A program made the translations under genes and the position numbers. A stretch of 64,000 nucleotides of DNA from Isochrysis galbana (taxonomy: Eukaryota; Haptophyta; Isochrysidales; Isochrysidaceae), in NCBI GenBank assembly GCA_018136815.1, contig CM030935.1:473382-537381 (forward strand), written 5' to 3'. The notes beneath the pieces are model-generated. The model saw nothing but the letters and a program-made list of their open reading frames with translations. It did not search any database and was not told where the DNA came from. Of this stretch, positions 26,732-35,610 are shown in pieces. Numbering within the stretch: the first letter of the stretch is position 1; the number at the start of each line of letters is the position of its first letter.

Positions 26732-27667
26732 GGCTCGCACTCACTCTTTTTAACCATTATTGATAGACTATTGCTCCCACCTCCACCTCCCCTTGGTGTC
26801 CAAGGATTCCGCAGGGTCCCCCCCTACCTGCCCCGGCAACCGTTTAGGTTTAGCAGGTGGCGTTCCGTGCCGAATATGGGACACAACTTAGGTTTTCCGT
26901 CCCACATTCGACGGAACGCGACCTTTAATATGAACTTGGGCACGTGAGGGTGTAGATCGCAGCAGTGGCGGCCCGAGGCTGCGCGCGCGGCGAGAATATT
27001 AAATTTTTTTAAGGCTCCCACATAATCGCATCCCCATGTACAATGTGGGTATGTGCAGCGGTGCACATATACACATACACAAACACGCAACACAGATGTA
27101 GCAACAAAGGGAATACGGCACGGAATGTCGAATTGAGGAAGTGAGCAGTGCAAAGGGAGCCGTGAGCTCGAACGGCCTGAATGGCGTTTATGCGTCAAGG
27201 TGGTCGCGGCAGAGGAGCGCTACAATACGGCTCATGACATGTCCAGAAGTCCTCCTCGTCACCGAGCTAGTAGGGTCATGTGTCCACGGATTTGTCCTGG
27301 TGTGCCGCGTCAGGCAGATGTGCGCGCGTTCTGAAGTGCCACACACGGCGCCCCACTCCAGTAAAACAAGTCACGCGCACGCAGCCGGAGGCACACGAAA
27401 TAGCACGCGAGTGGGTGATTTGAAGTCGAGGCACCAAGAGACAGCGCGCATTGATGCCTCTTGGCGCATGTGTGAGGAGGGCAGTGGTGAGGACACGCGC
27501 TGGCAGGACGGGCCACAATTGCACTCTTCGTCCTCGACACCTCAACTCTGTGCCAGCCCACGATGACGAGATGCAACACTGTGCATTTCCGAACCCAGGC
27601 ATTGGTTGCTCTCGCGTCGACAGAAGCGCTTTACTAAGGCGTCGCTCGCGCCTGCCCGCCCATGCAC
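26732..27667. other. Intergenic with a 70-bp miniature inverted repeat
   Basis: 26855-26924 begins AGGTGGCGTTCCGTGCCGAA and ends TTCGACGGAACGCGACCT, a near-perfect inverted pair matching the ends of the CGTTCCGTC family, only 70 bp apart. The rest shows no gene. Confidence 0.5.
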
Positions 27668-28623
27668 CTATGATGAGTCGGGCTTCTTCTTGGCTTTCTC
27701 CTCATTCTCTTTCTCCTCTTCAATTCCCTTCACGATCACCTCAACTTCATCATCAGACAAGAGCTGGAGTTCCTTGCCAGCGCGCAGCACCGCAACTTCA
27801 ATGTTCTTGCCACCCGCCTCGACCACCTCGAGGAGCGCACGGCACGCAAGCTTCACGCCATCCGCCGCAGTCTCCTCCGAATAATTCTTCTCCAAGTACT
27901 CCTTCACGGTCTTTTGGTTGCGCCCAATCGCAACGGCCTGCGAGGGTACGACCCGGGGCCACGGATGAAGTGAGCTGTCTATACATAGGAGGCTGCTCAA
28001 CCAACCTGCTCAAGTAGCCGCCCGCACCTTCCAAGCGGTGTAGTTGCCCGACGGCTCAGTCTGAAACAGCCGCGGTGTGCCGTCACGGTCGAACCCCATA
28101 ATCAATGTGGAGATGCCAAATGGTCTGACGCCACCGCTCTGCGTGTAACGCTGCTGCACCCCCGAGACGTACTCGGCCACGTACCTGACCATGCGGAAGG
28201 CGTCGTGCCATTTGAGCCCGAGCGCAGGCCAAGACAGATGCTTGGGCAAACGAGCGGATCAGACACATGGCGCGCGTAGCTGCCCCGTGCGGGAGTGGGC
28301 AGGCTCACTCCACGGACGGCGAGTCCTCAAATGTCAGCCTGTATGATTGGCACTCGACCAACGTCTTGTTGATGAGCACACGAGCGTCAGCAGTCAATCC
28401 TGCGAAGGAGAGCACGATGTTCTCGTCGAGCTTGTGGATCTTGCGCACAGTGCGCGGGTCCTGCAGCTTGGCAGTCGACTTGCGCTCAACCGCGAACACG
28501 ATGTGGTCCTTCGAACGCACCCCTACCGCTGTCGTCCCCTTACGGACAGCCTCCATGGCATACTCGACTTGGAACAAGTGGCCGTCAGGGGAGAAGACAG
28601 TGATCGCACGGTCGTAGCGTGCC
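27668..28623 (-). CDS. PSMA7: 20S proteasome subunit alpha-4 (PSMA7 type)
   Basis: Three coding exons on the minus strand: 28623-28309, 28184-28028 and 27937-27668. The product reads [22 protein letters not shown] (the N-terminal alpha-subunit signature), [65 protein letters not shown] and a Lys/Glu-rich tail. This matches PSMA7, one of the seven subunits of the outer alpha ring that gates the 20S core. The first coding exon is not certain: exon 2 begins with a single G before GCACGC, so the Met lies upstream across an intron. One option is an ATG at 28764 split as AT|G; another is an upstream exon ending GGGTTCAG with a 31-residue extension. Confidence 0.93.
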
Positions 28624-28917
28624 CTACGAGCGATGAGCGGGCAGTCAGTGCTAGATTGACACTCGTTCACCTGAACCCCCACGTGCGCGAGCCCCTCCTG
28701 TTCCCCGTATTGCACGGGGAGGAAGAGGACAATAGGGTGGGGTGAAGAAGGCGGGAACGATACATGGACAGAAGCTTTGCACACGACCCTCCCCCCCCCC
28801 CTCAACCCCCCCTCACCCAGCCTCTCTGCCTCCCCTACCCGTTTCCTTGCATGCCGCTTCCTACTGTTCCATCAGCCTCACCCAAGCTTGCCCACAGTGT
28901 CTCCCTGCCTGTTCCCA

Positions 28918-29160
<243 letters not shown>

Positions 29161-30947
29161 CCTCTGTGCAGCGCTCCCTGTTCCCTCAGCCTCTCCACCT
29201 CCCCTGTCTGCCTTCCAGCCTGCATCCACCTAACCGTCCTCTCCCTCCTCTGCCCTCCCTCCCTGCCACCTCTCTGCCCCTCTCCCTCTCTCCCTTCCTC
29301 TCTCTTTCCCCCCATCCCTCCTTTCCCTCCTCGCGCACATGCTGGCCGGCGCTTCTCTCTCTCGCGCGCGCCGCCCCGACGTCTGGCGCCTCTGGGGACC
29401 GCGACCAACGGGCTCCCCCGCGGTATCCCGTTCTTACGACTTGTACGCAAAAGGAAAAGGAAGGATTGAGGATCGTGACCTTCTTTCTTTGAACGAGCTC
29501 TTCAAACCTTCTTCCAACCCCACAAGCCCCCCCGACTATATCTCCATCTAAAGTATCCATAAACTACTATAAGCTCTAAGAGTAAGCCTTGACGACAGCG
29601 ACAGCGACAGCGAAACTTCAAGTTCTTTCTTGGAAGGCTTGTCACTTGTCCTTTCAATTTCCATTTTCTCATTTCTCTTTCTCTTTTCTCTTTGAGTTCT
29701 GTTGCCGTCGATAAATGGAAGGCTTGCAAGGTACAAGGTACCTGAGAGCCTGAGCCTGAGACAAGCGACAAGCGTGAAGCGAGCGAAAGGCGAAAGGCAC
29801 GGGCCATCGAAAGTCCCGGTGTAACACCCCAGCCCAAACATTAAGAAAGCTTAACATGAATTTGGCCGCCGACCCGGTAAGAAACTGGGAGTTGAGCCGC
29901 ATGCTCGACCACTAGCTAAGAAACTCCGGCTAAGAAACACCCCTTCCCGGCCGCCGGCCGCGCCCGCTTCCGCCGGCCGCGCAGCGGCCGGCCCGCCATG
30001 ACGAGACGCGAGGCGCCCGTTAGTTAGCCATTCGTAGGGCGGTCAAACAGGGCTTTTTAAGTACTAATATTGGGGGGGTCGACATCTTTGACCGTGAGCG
30101 GAAAGCCCCGGCGAAAGCGGGTCGGAGGGTCTCCCGGCCTTTTCAGAATCCTCGTCCGAAAACACGGTACGAAGTCCCGTCTAACCCCCCCCCACCAGCA
30201 CACGCTCTGGCGGCTCACACGAGTCGAACTGGACGTCGCTCCCACTGAGAGATGTGTTTCTTTCTCTTAAAAGGTGCCTAGACATATATGAAATTAGGGG
30301 TCCGACGTCCCATATTGCCTATAAAGCAAATTTCAAAACCTGGTGCACCGGCGATGAGGTCCGCGCATGCATGCACATGCATGCGCACCACACACAGCTC
30401 GCACACGGCCGATTCGGCCGTCACAGGATATTCCTTGACTATCCACTGTCCCGACCCTCGCCCCGCAGGCCGCAGGATTCGCCCGGACTCGCGACTGACG
30501 AGGAGCTGGTGCACCAGGACGCCGTGGCGCTTAGCTCGACGCTGCTCGTTGATCGACAAAAGTTTGTTGGCCGCTGGCGGGACAGGTACGAGGTACGCTG
30601 CCGATCGCGCCCGCTCTAGCGAAGGTCGACCGAGCCCGTACCTACAACCTACAACACCTTTGTTTGCCGCCCCAAACGTCAGGTTCCCGAAACCGAACAA
30701 AAAGAGAAACGGGGGGGGGGGGGGCGAAAAGGGGAGTGAGGGTGGGGCAAGGGCGATGGCGGATGTGGACCCTAGTGGAAGGGATAGCGTATAGCAGCGT
30801 TAGCAGTCACCTTCAAGAATATTGTTTTTCACCCCTATCTCCCTAGTAGTAGTAGTGCACGGGGGGGGTCGCCTGATGGCGGGGGGAGAAAGAAGGGCCG
30901 CGGGAGTGTGGGGTGTAGGTGTAGAAAGTTTGCTGCGTGATAAAAGT
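29161..30947. other. Intergenic with repeat fragments
   Basis: No gene recognised. 30827-30935 matches the 3' part of the hairpin-headed family (CACCCCTATC, AGTGCACGGGGGG, GTCGCCTGATGGCGGGGGGA), so it is a truncated copy. On the minus strand near 29885-29935 the string TTAGCTAGTGGTCGAGCATGCGG looks like a tRNA D-arm/A-box but has no matching acceptor or T-arm. A GGGCGGTCAAA motif lies near 30030. Confidence 0.45.
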
Positions 30948-30969
30948 AAGTCGCGTTCCGTCAAAAGAG

Positions 30970-31195
30970 GGCCAGGTTATTTGTTTTCTTTTCAGTCTGT
31001 ACAATTACAAGGCCCACTATTTGGTTTTCTTTTTGTTGTTTTCTTTTCAGTCTGTACACTTACAAGGCCCAATATTATTATTGCAAGGTTATTTGGTTTT
31101 CTTTTTGGTCTATTGTTACAATTACAAAGTGTTCTCATAGTATTGTCTTATTTGTTTTCTTTTTGATCTATTATTACAATTACAACCAGTCAGCT
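30970..31195. repeat. Short tandem repeats with splice-acceptor-like TTTTCTTTTCAG
   Basis: About four imperfect units contain TTTGTTTTCTTTTCAGTCTG or TTTTCTTTTTG, then TACAATTACAA. Related strings occur at 21520, 31524 and 52027, each near a left end of the same transposon family. A pyrimidine tract plus CAG is what an intron 3' end looks like, so these could serve as acceptors for exons in the element. Confidence 0.6.
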
Positions 31196-31497
31196 CCAGT
31201 TTTCGACAACCAGTCAACTCCAGAAGGTGCCATGTCGGTGCTTGGCACACGTCCAGCTTGCTTGCGAAAGGCGAACGAGAAGTAGAGTTGCGCAACTTGC
31301 GCCTCTTTCTCACTCAGAACTGGCAGTGATTGGCCTCCATGCCCGTCCCTGCCGCGCATTTTGCCTACCGCTCTGTACATTGATTCAATGGCAATCGGGA
31401 CAAGGCCATGAGCTTCTGCCAATCGGGTGAGGGTTTCGCGCCAGACAAGATATTCGTGTGCATCGGTTAGGTCGTCAGAATCTTGTGTGACAGTGTC
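31180..31497 (-). pseudogene. mRNA cap guanine-N7 methyltransferase, last-exon fragment
   Basis: On the minus strand, after an acceptor-like TTTTAGCTTGCAG, a frame of about 105 codons reads DLTDAHEYLVWRETLTRLAE, GLVPIAIESMYRAVGK and LSEKEAQVAQLYFSFAFRKQ. This follows the C-terminal region of RNMT/Abd1 enzymes (EYLVxFxxLxxLAxxxGL, later a LxxLYxxFAFxK strand), which methylate the mRNA cap. No SAM-binding core lies upstream, so it is a single captured exon. It ends with a small duplication (VDWLSKTGADWL) and a stop. Confidence 0.65.
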
Positions 31498-31763
31498 CTG
31501 CAAGCTAAAAGAGGACCACAATCTGTTTTCTTTTTAGTTATGAACAATAGTGGTACAAAACAAAGCTGTGCATAGAAACTTTTTTTAACATAAAGTCGCA
31601 GGAGGAAGGGCAGGAGGAAGGGGGCAGGAGGAAGGGGGCAGGAGGAAGGGGGCAGGAGGAAGGGGGCAGGAGGAAGGGCAGGTCCTTCCGCACTTTTCGC
31701 CAAGAAGGAACGGCGTGCAGAAAAAGTTGTTATGCTGCATGATGAGTGGCAATCACACTTTGT

Positions 31764-32221
31764 TCCGCCCGTCCTCCGCGCCCAGAGTTCCCCCGCGAAA
31801 AGAGTGAACGCACGGCGTGCACCTTCCTGGAAGTTGCTATGCGCACGCACGGCGCCCCCGCGGGGGGTGCGCCGGTGCACATCGCGCCGTGCCCACGCAC
31901 GGCGTGCACATGTGATTGCAAGTCATCACAGGCGCTGTGTAACGAAACATCTCTTATATGGCCAGTTTACGTAGTTGTGGGCCGCAGGGGCTACACACAT
32001 GGAACGGGTTGACATGCGCGCGCACGGCGTATCCGCGGGGGGACCGATGCACATCGCGCCGTGCCCATGCACGGCGTGCACCGATGTGATTAGCGAAGAA
32101 GCTTTGACGGCCTCTCTCTCTTATAATTTTAACAAGATCTAATGTTAAACAACTACAATACAACTGTGGACATTTGATCGCTCAATTCTACTGATGTCCC
32201 ACTATTGACGGAACGACACCT
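31764..32221. repeat. 458-bp block duplicated at 56425-56883
   Basis: From GTTCCGCCCGTCCTCCGCGCC to the terminal GGAACGACACCT, this block matches 56425-56883 with only scattered single-base differences. It includes palindromic GCGCCGTGCCCACGCACGGCG-like stretches and the terminal 85 bp of the transposon family. Such similarity points to recent spread. Confidence 0.85.
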
Positions 32222-32985
32222 CATCGCCTCCGTTGCCTTCTCCGCCTCCGCCCTCTCCGCCGCCGTCATCGCCTCCATTGCCTTCTCCGCCTCCGCCCTC
32301 TTCGCCGCCGTCATCCCCTCCATTGTCTTCTCCGCCTCCGCCCTCTCCGCCGCCGTCATCTCCTCCATTGCCTTCTCCGCCTCCGCCCTCTCCGCCGCCG
32401 TCATCCCCTCCGTTGCCTTATCCGCCTCCGCCCTCTCCGCCGCCGTCATCGCCTCCGTTGCCTTCTCCGCCTCCGCCCTCTCCGCCGCCGCCATCCCCTC
32501 CACTGCCTTCTCCGCCTCCGCCCTCTCCGCCGCCGTCACATCCTCCGCCTTCTCCACCGCCGTCACCTCCTCCGCCCTCTCCGCCGCCGTCATCGCCTCC
32601 GCCCTCTCCGCCGCCGTCATCCCCTCCATTGCCTTCTCCGCCTCCGCCCTCTCCGCCGCCGTCATCGCCTCCATTGCCTTCTCGGCCTCCGCCCTCTCCG
32701 CCGCCGTCACCTCCTCCACCCTCCCCGCCGCCGTCATCACCTCCATTGCCTTCTCCGCCTCCGCCCTCTCCGCCGCCGTCATCGCCTCCATTGCCTACTC
32801 CGCCTCCGCCCTCTCCGCCGCCGTCATCCCCTCCATTGCCTTCTCCGCCTCCGCCCTCTCCGCCGCCGTCGCCTCCTCCACCCTCCCTGCCGCCGTCATC
32901 CCCTCCGTTGCCTTCTCGGCCTCCGCCCTCTCCGCCGCCGTCACCTCCTCCACCCTCCCCGCCGCCGTCATCACCTCCATTGCAT
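32222..32985 (-). repeat. 45-bp coding tandem array (15-residue unit)
   Basis: About 17 units run from 32985 down to 32222. The minus-strand unit encodes roughly AMEAMTAAERAEAEK (15 residues), with shorter units such as TAAGRVEEV. The array begins within the LRR gene and continues in frame beyond its stop codon to the very edge of the transposon terminus at 32221. Five of six frames are largely open because the unit lacks stops, so plus-strand Pro/Ser frames here are artefacts. Confidence 0.85.
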
Positions 32986-33724
32986 TGCCGTCGAGCACGA
33001 GCACGCGCAGCGCCGCCGGGGACGCGCGCACCAGCGCGTCGATCTCGTAGACGAACGCTCGGGGCACCCGGAGCGCCTCGAGCGCGACCAGCGCCCGCAG
33101 GCCTTCCGACAGTACCCTTGCCCCCGCGCACTCGAAGGGGTTGTACCCAACGTCGAGCGCGCGCAGCCGAGGCACCGCTCCGCGGACCAGCGGCCGGGCG
33201 AGCGAGGCGGCCCCCACCGCGCTCATCGCGTTGGACGAGAGGTCGAGCTCGACGAGGAGAGGGCACCTGCCAGAAGAGAGCGCCTCGGACACCAGCGCCA
33301 CTCCCGCGTCCCCGAGCCGCTGCTTGCGCAGGTGCAGCTCACGGAGAGAGGGCAGGGCGCCGCGTCGCATCGCCGTCGTCAAGCCGTCCACGTCCGCCGC
33401 CGCCCATCCGCCCGTGCACCACTGCACAGAGCAGACGCGCGCCGGGGGTTGCCGCAGGAGCCGGTACCAGAACACGCTCTCGCGCACGCGAGAGAGTCCG
33501 AGGCGCAGCGCCACCTCTCGTCGGCAGCCCGCCCCTTGCGGATCCAGAGCGCTGCACCGAAGGCCTCTCGTGAGCCGAAGCAGGCTCACCTCGCCCACGT
33601 GCCCAAACGGCGCCATCCTCACCACCCACTCCAGGTTCTCGTCCGTCACACGCACGAGGCACGTCGACTCCGAGTGGCACAGGTACGCGCAGAGCGCCTC
33701 CCGTGCCAGCTCCTGGTCCAGCAT
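32795..33724 (-). CDS. Leucine-rich repeat protein with repeat-array tail, prematurely stopped
   Basis: 309 codons from the ATG at 33724. Residues about 1-100 are unassigned. Residues about 115-245 carry ribonuclease-inhibitor-type LRRs (PSLRELHLRKQRLGDAGVAL, LLVELDLSSNAMSAVGAASL, RLRALDVGYNPFECAGARVL), a protein-binding fold. After residue 245 the LRR sheet runs into the 15-residue repeat. The TAG at 32795-32797 lies where other units have an AAG Lys codon, so one base change ends the protein. In-frame repeats continue for about 190 more codons to the transposon end at 32221. The original C-terminus is lost or replaced. No partner or pathway can be assigned. Confidence 0.65.
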   Translation of the reverse strand: MLDQELAREALCAYLCHSESTCLVRVTDENLEWVVRMAPFGHVGEVSLLRLTRGLRCSALDPQGAGCRREVALRLGLSRVRESVFWYRLLRQPPARVCSVQWCTGGWAAADVDGLTTAMRRGALPSLRELHLRKQRLGDAGVALVSEALSSGRCPLLVELDLSSNAMSAVGAASLARPLVRGAVPRLRALDVGYNPFECAGARVLSEGLRALVALEALRVPRAFVYEIDALVRASPAALRVLVLDGNAMEVMTAAGRVEEVTAAERAEAEKATEGMTAAGRVEEATAAERAEAEKAMEGMTAAERAEAE

Positions 33725-34124
33725 CCCCTCGCGCGCACACGCGCGCGCGTCTCGATCCGGCGAAGTCGCGCTCCGCGTCGTGCGGGGGCGTCATGCGCGC
33801 GGCGCGTGGTTCCTCCCGGCGGCGGCGGCAGACGCAGCGCGCAAGCACAGGGGGGATGCCGGGAGGGGGGGGGGGGGGAGGGGCGTCCGAGGTCGAGGGG
33901 TCGTGCGCGCGGCGCAGCGCGGCTGTCGGCGTCGTGCGCACCCGCCTGCTCGTCGAGCTCAAGCCACTAGAGCTCGACTCGGTCGTTGCACAGTCGAGGT
34001 CGAGGCGCTACACGCCTGTTCTCCGCGGGGCGGGGGGGGGGGAAGGCGGTGTGCGCGCCAACTGCAGCCGCGCAGACAAATGCGCAAAAACAGTACCGCC
34101 CGCGTAAGCCCGTTGTAAGCCCGT
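33725..34124. other. G-rich intergenic
   Basis: 5' flank of the LRR gene, with G runs near 33867 and 34035. No gene recognised. Confidence 0.4.
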
Positions 34125-34330
34125 TGTCGCGTATAAAATAAAAGACCAAATAACGTTTGAGAACGCTCAAGCGGACGCAAAACACTAGTTCACTCCCCCA
34201 TTCTGCTTCCATTCCACTACCGGAGATTATAATAAAACGATCTTCACACCCTTGTGTAAACCCCTTCACACCCTGCGCAAACACCCCCTTCACACCCTTT
34301 GCAAAATCCCTTCACACCCTTTTCAAGCCT
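34125..34330. repeat. Block shared with 55045-55180, plus CTTCACACCC repeats
   Basis: 34130-34245 matches the reverse complement of 55060-55175 (ATAAAAGACCAA, GAGAACGCTCAAG, GACGCAAAACACTAGTTCAC, CCATTCTGCTTCCATTCC). It is followed by four copies of CCCTTCACACCCT(T)xxxCAAA to 34325, next to the C-terminal fragment of the cargo gene. In both places the block lies downstream of a copy of that gene's 3' end. Confidence 0.75.
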
Positions 34331-34660
34331 TGCACACACGAGTGCGCGGCTTGCCGTACGTCTTTTTGCACTCGCGGCAGAGGCCGTTCCACTGGCTTAG
34401 CTGATCTTTCGCGTGCACCTTCATGGTCTCGTTGTCGCGGAGGGCATAAAGCACATACGGAGCCTTGGGGGCAGTGCGGTAAGGGCGACCAAGGGCCTTC
34501 GCCACGGAGCTGACGAACTGTTGGCAGCTCGACTCGACGTAAGGGAACTCCGCGCTCGAGCACCTGTACACCTTGACCGGCATCGTGCCTTCCGAGTACT
34601 TGTCCATGTCGTAGCCGCGGAGGACGATCCCCCACTTCTTCTCCTCCTTCTTGCGACACG
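34323..34660 (-). pseudogene. 3' fragment of the acidic-protein cargo gene
   Basis: About 110 codons on the minus strand match the C-terminal domain of the 52663 gene almost perfectly: over the last 94 residues I count two changes (MDKYSEG for MHKYSEG, CREC for CRDC). Homology starts abruptly near 34660; nothing upstream encodes the rest. The stop codon and the following repeats are kept. A recent partial copy. Confidence 0.85.
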
Positions 34661-34699
34661 CGTCGCGGGAAGCAGGGAATGTTACGCTAGTCTACATTT

Positions 34700-34784
34700 A
34701 ATTTTAAAATAACGCTATGTGTACAACTGTGGACATTCGATCGCTCAATTCGACTCATGTCCCACATTTGACGGAACGACACCT
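34700..34784. mobile_element. Terminal block of the CGTTCCGTC-end family
   Basis: GTACAACTGTGGACATTCGATCG, TCGACTCATGTCCCA and the terminus TTTGACGGAACGACACCT at 34784. Together with the 34.1-34.66 kb fragment it forms one damaged element. Confidence 0.7.
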
Positions 34785-35610
34785 GTAGTGGGTTCGCGGC
34801 CGCGTGTGCGGTGAGAATATCGAATTTAGAATATTAAATAATTTTAAATTTTAAATTTTATACCTTACACCCCGCTCATACTAGAGCGGTCAAATGCACA
34901 ATTTTAACTTCTGAGGATGTAAAAGTAAAAAGAAAACGAAAAAGTCAGGATTGAGGATTGAGGAAATAAATACACCAAAGCAAAGCGGTAGCAAACCCCG
35001 GACAACAGCGTTGACAATACTACCAATCTAGCACATATTCGATACCCTTTCTTTGGGCCCCAAACCCCCCCGGGAGCGGGAGCCCCCACAACCACAACGA
35101 AGCGTACCCCAAAAACGGCAAAACTGGCCTAAATACACTATCTTTATAGGGCTTATATTTGCTTATCGCTAGGCCTGTGCATGCGTGGTGGCACCGCTGG
35201 CTACCATCCCCATCGCCCCAATATTTGTCACCCTCAGCCCACGCCATGCACGTCACAAACACAAACGTCAGAAATACGTGCCCACTGATAGCTCTGATAT
35301 CCCGATTCAGTGTTGTCGTGGCCTATGTCTAACAAGATGAAAAAGCTACTGCTTTTTTAGAGCAAGACAAGCGCGTGCTCGCCGCCGGTGAGACCTACTG
35401 TGCGTAAATGCATGATACAAGCGTGAGCAGCGCGGCACGTCGATAAAGATCAGAAAACCGCTTGAATGGTTTGACGCAGACGGCTCTAGGGAAGCCGTGT
35501 CGGTGCACCGTACGAACAAAATGGACTGCTCGCTCGTCCAAGTCGCGGCCAAATCGTGGAAGGCGAGAGATCCTCGCTAAGAAACCGATAAATAGAGGAG
35601 TAGCATACTC
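34785..35610. other. AT-richer intergenic, nothing recognised
   Basis: Begins with GTGTGCGGTGAGAATATC, a string also ending other repeats (26234, 42735). AGAGCGGTCAAATGC near 34883 resembles motifs at 605 and 30030. No gene seen. Confidence 0.45.

Larger units (their letters stand above)
30948..32221. mobile_element. CGTTCCGTC-end element carrying a host exon fragment
   Basis: The left end AAGTCGCGTTCCGTCAAAAG is at 30948 and the right end ATTGACGGAACGACACCT finishes at 32221; the two are imperfect inverted repeats. Inside are a tandem run of pyrimidine tracts, a minus-strand piece of a cap methyltransferase gene (31180-31497), and a block shared almost exactly with 56425-56883. The left flank is a truncated hairpin-headed element, the right flank is the LRR repeat array. 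No target duplication matches across the two ends, so they may come from different elements. Confidence 0.6.

Noticed and set aside
29880-29945. tRNA-like TTAGCTAGTGGTCGAGCATGCGG on the minus strand
   Set aside because: D-arm-like only; no T-arm or acceptor stem was found.
30060-30250. Possible tRNA around a GTTCGACTCGTGTGAGC string (minus)
   Set aside because: The T-loop-like motif is alone; no cloverleaf could be drawn.
32205-33573. Plus-strand Ala/Ser and Pro/Ser frames of 280-446 codons
   Set aside because: They are the opposite reading of the 45-bp array and the LRR gene; the minus strand has recognisable leucine-rich repeats.
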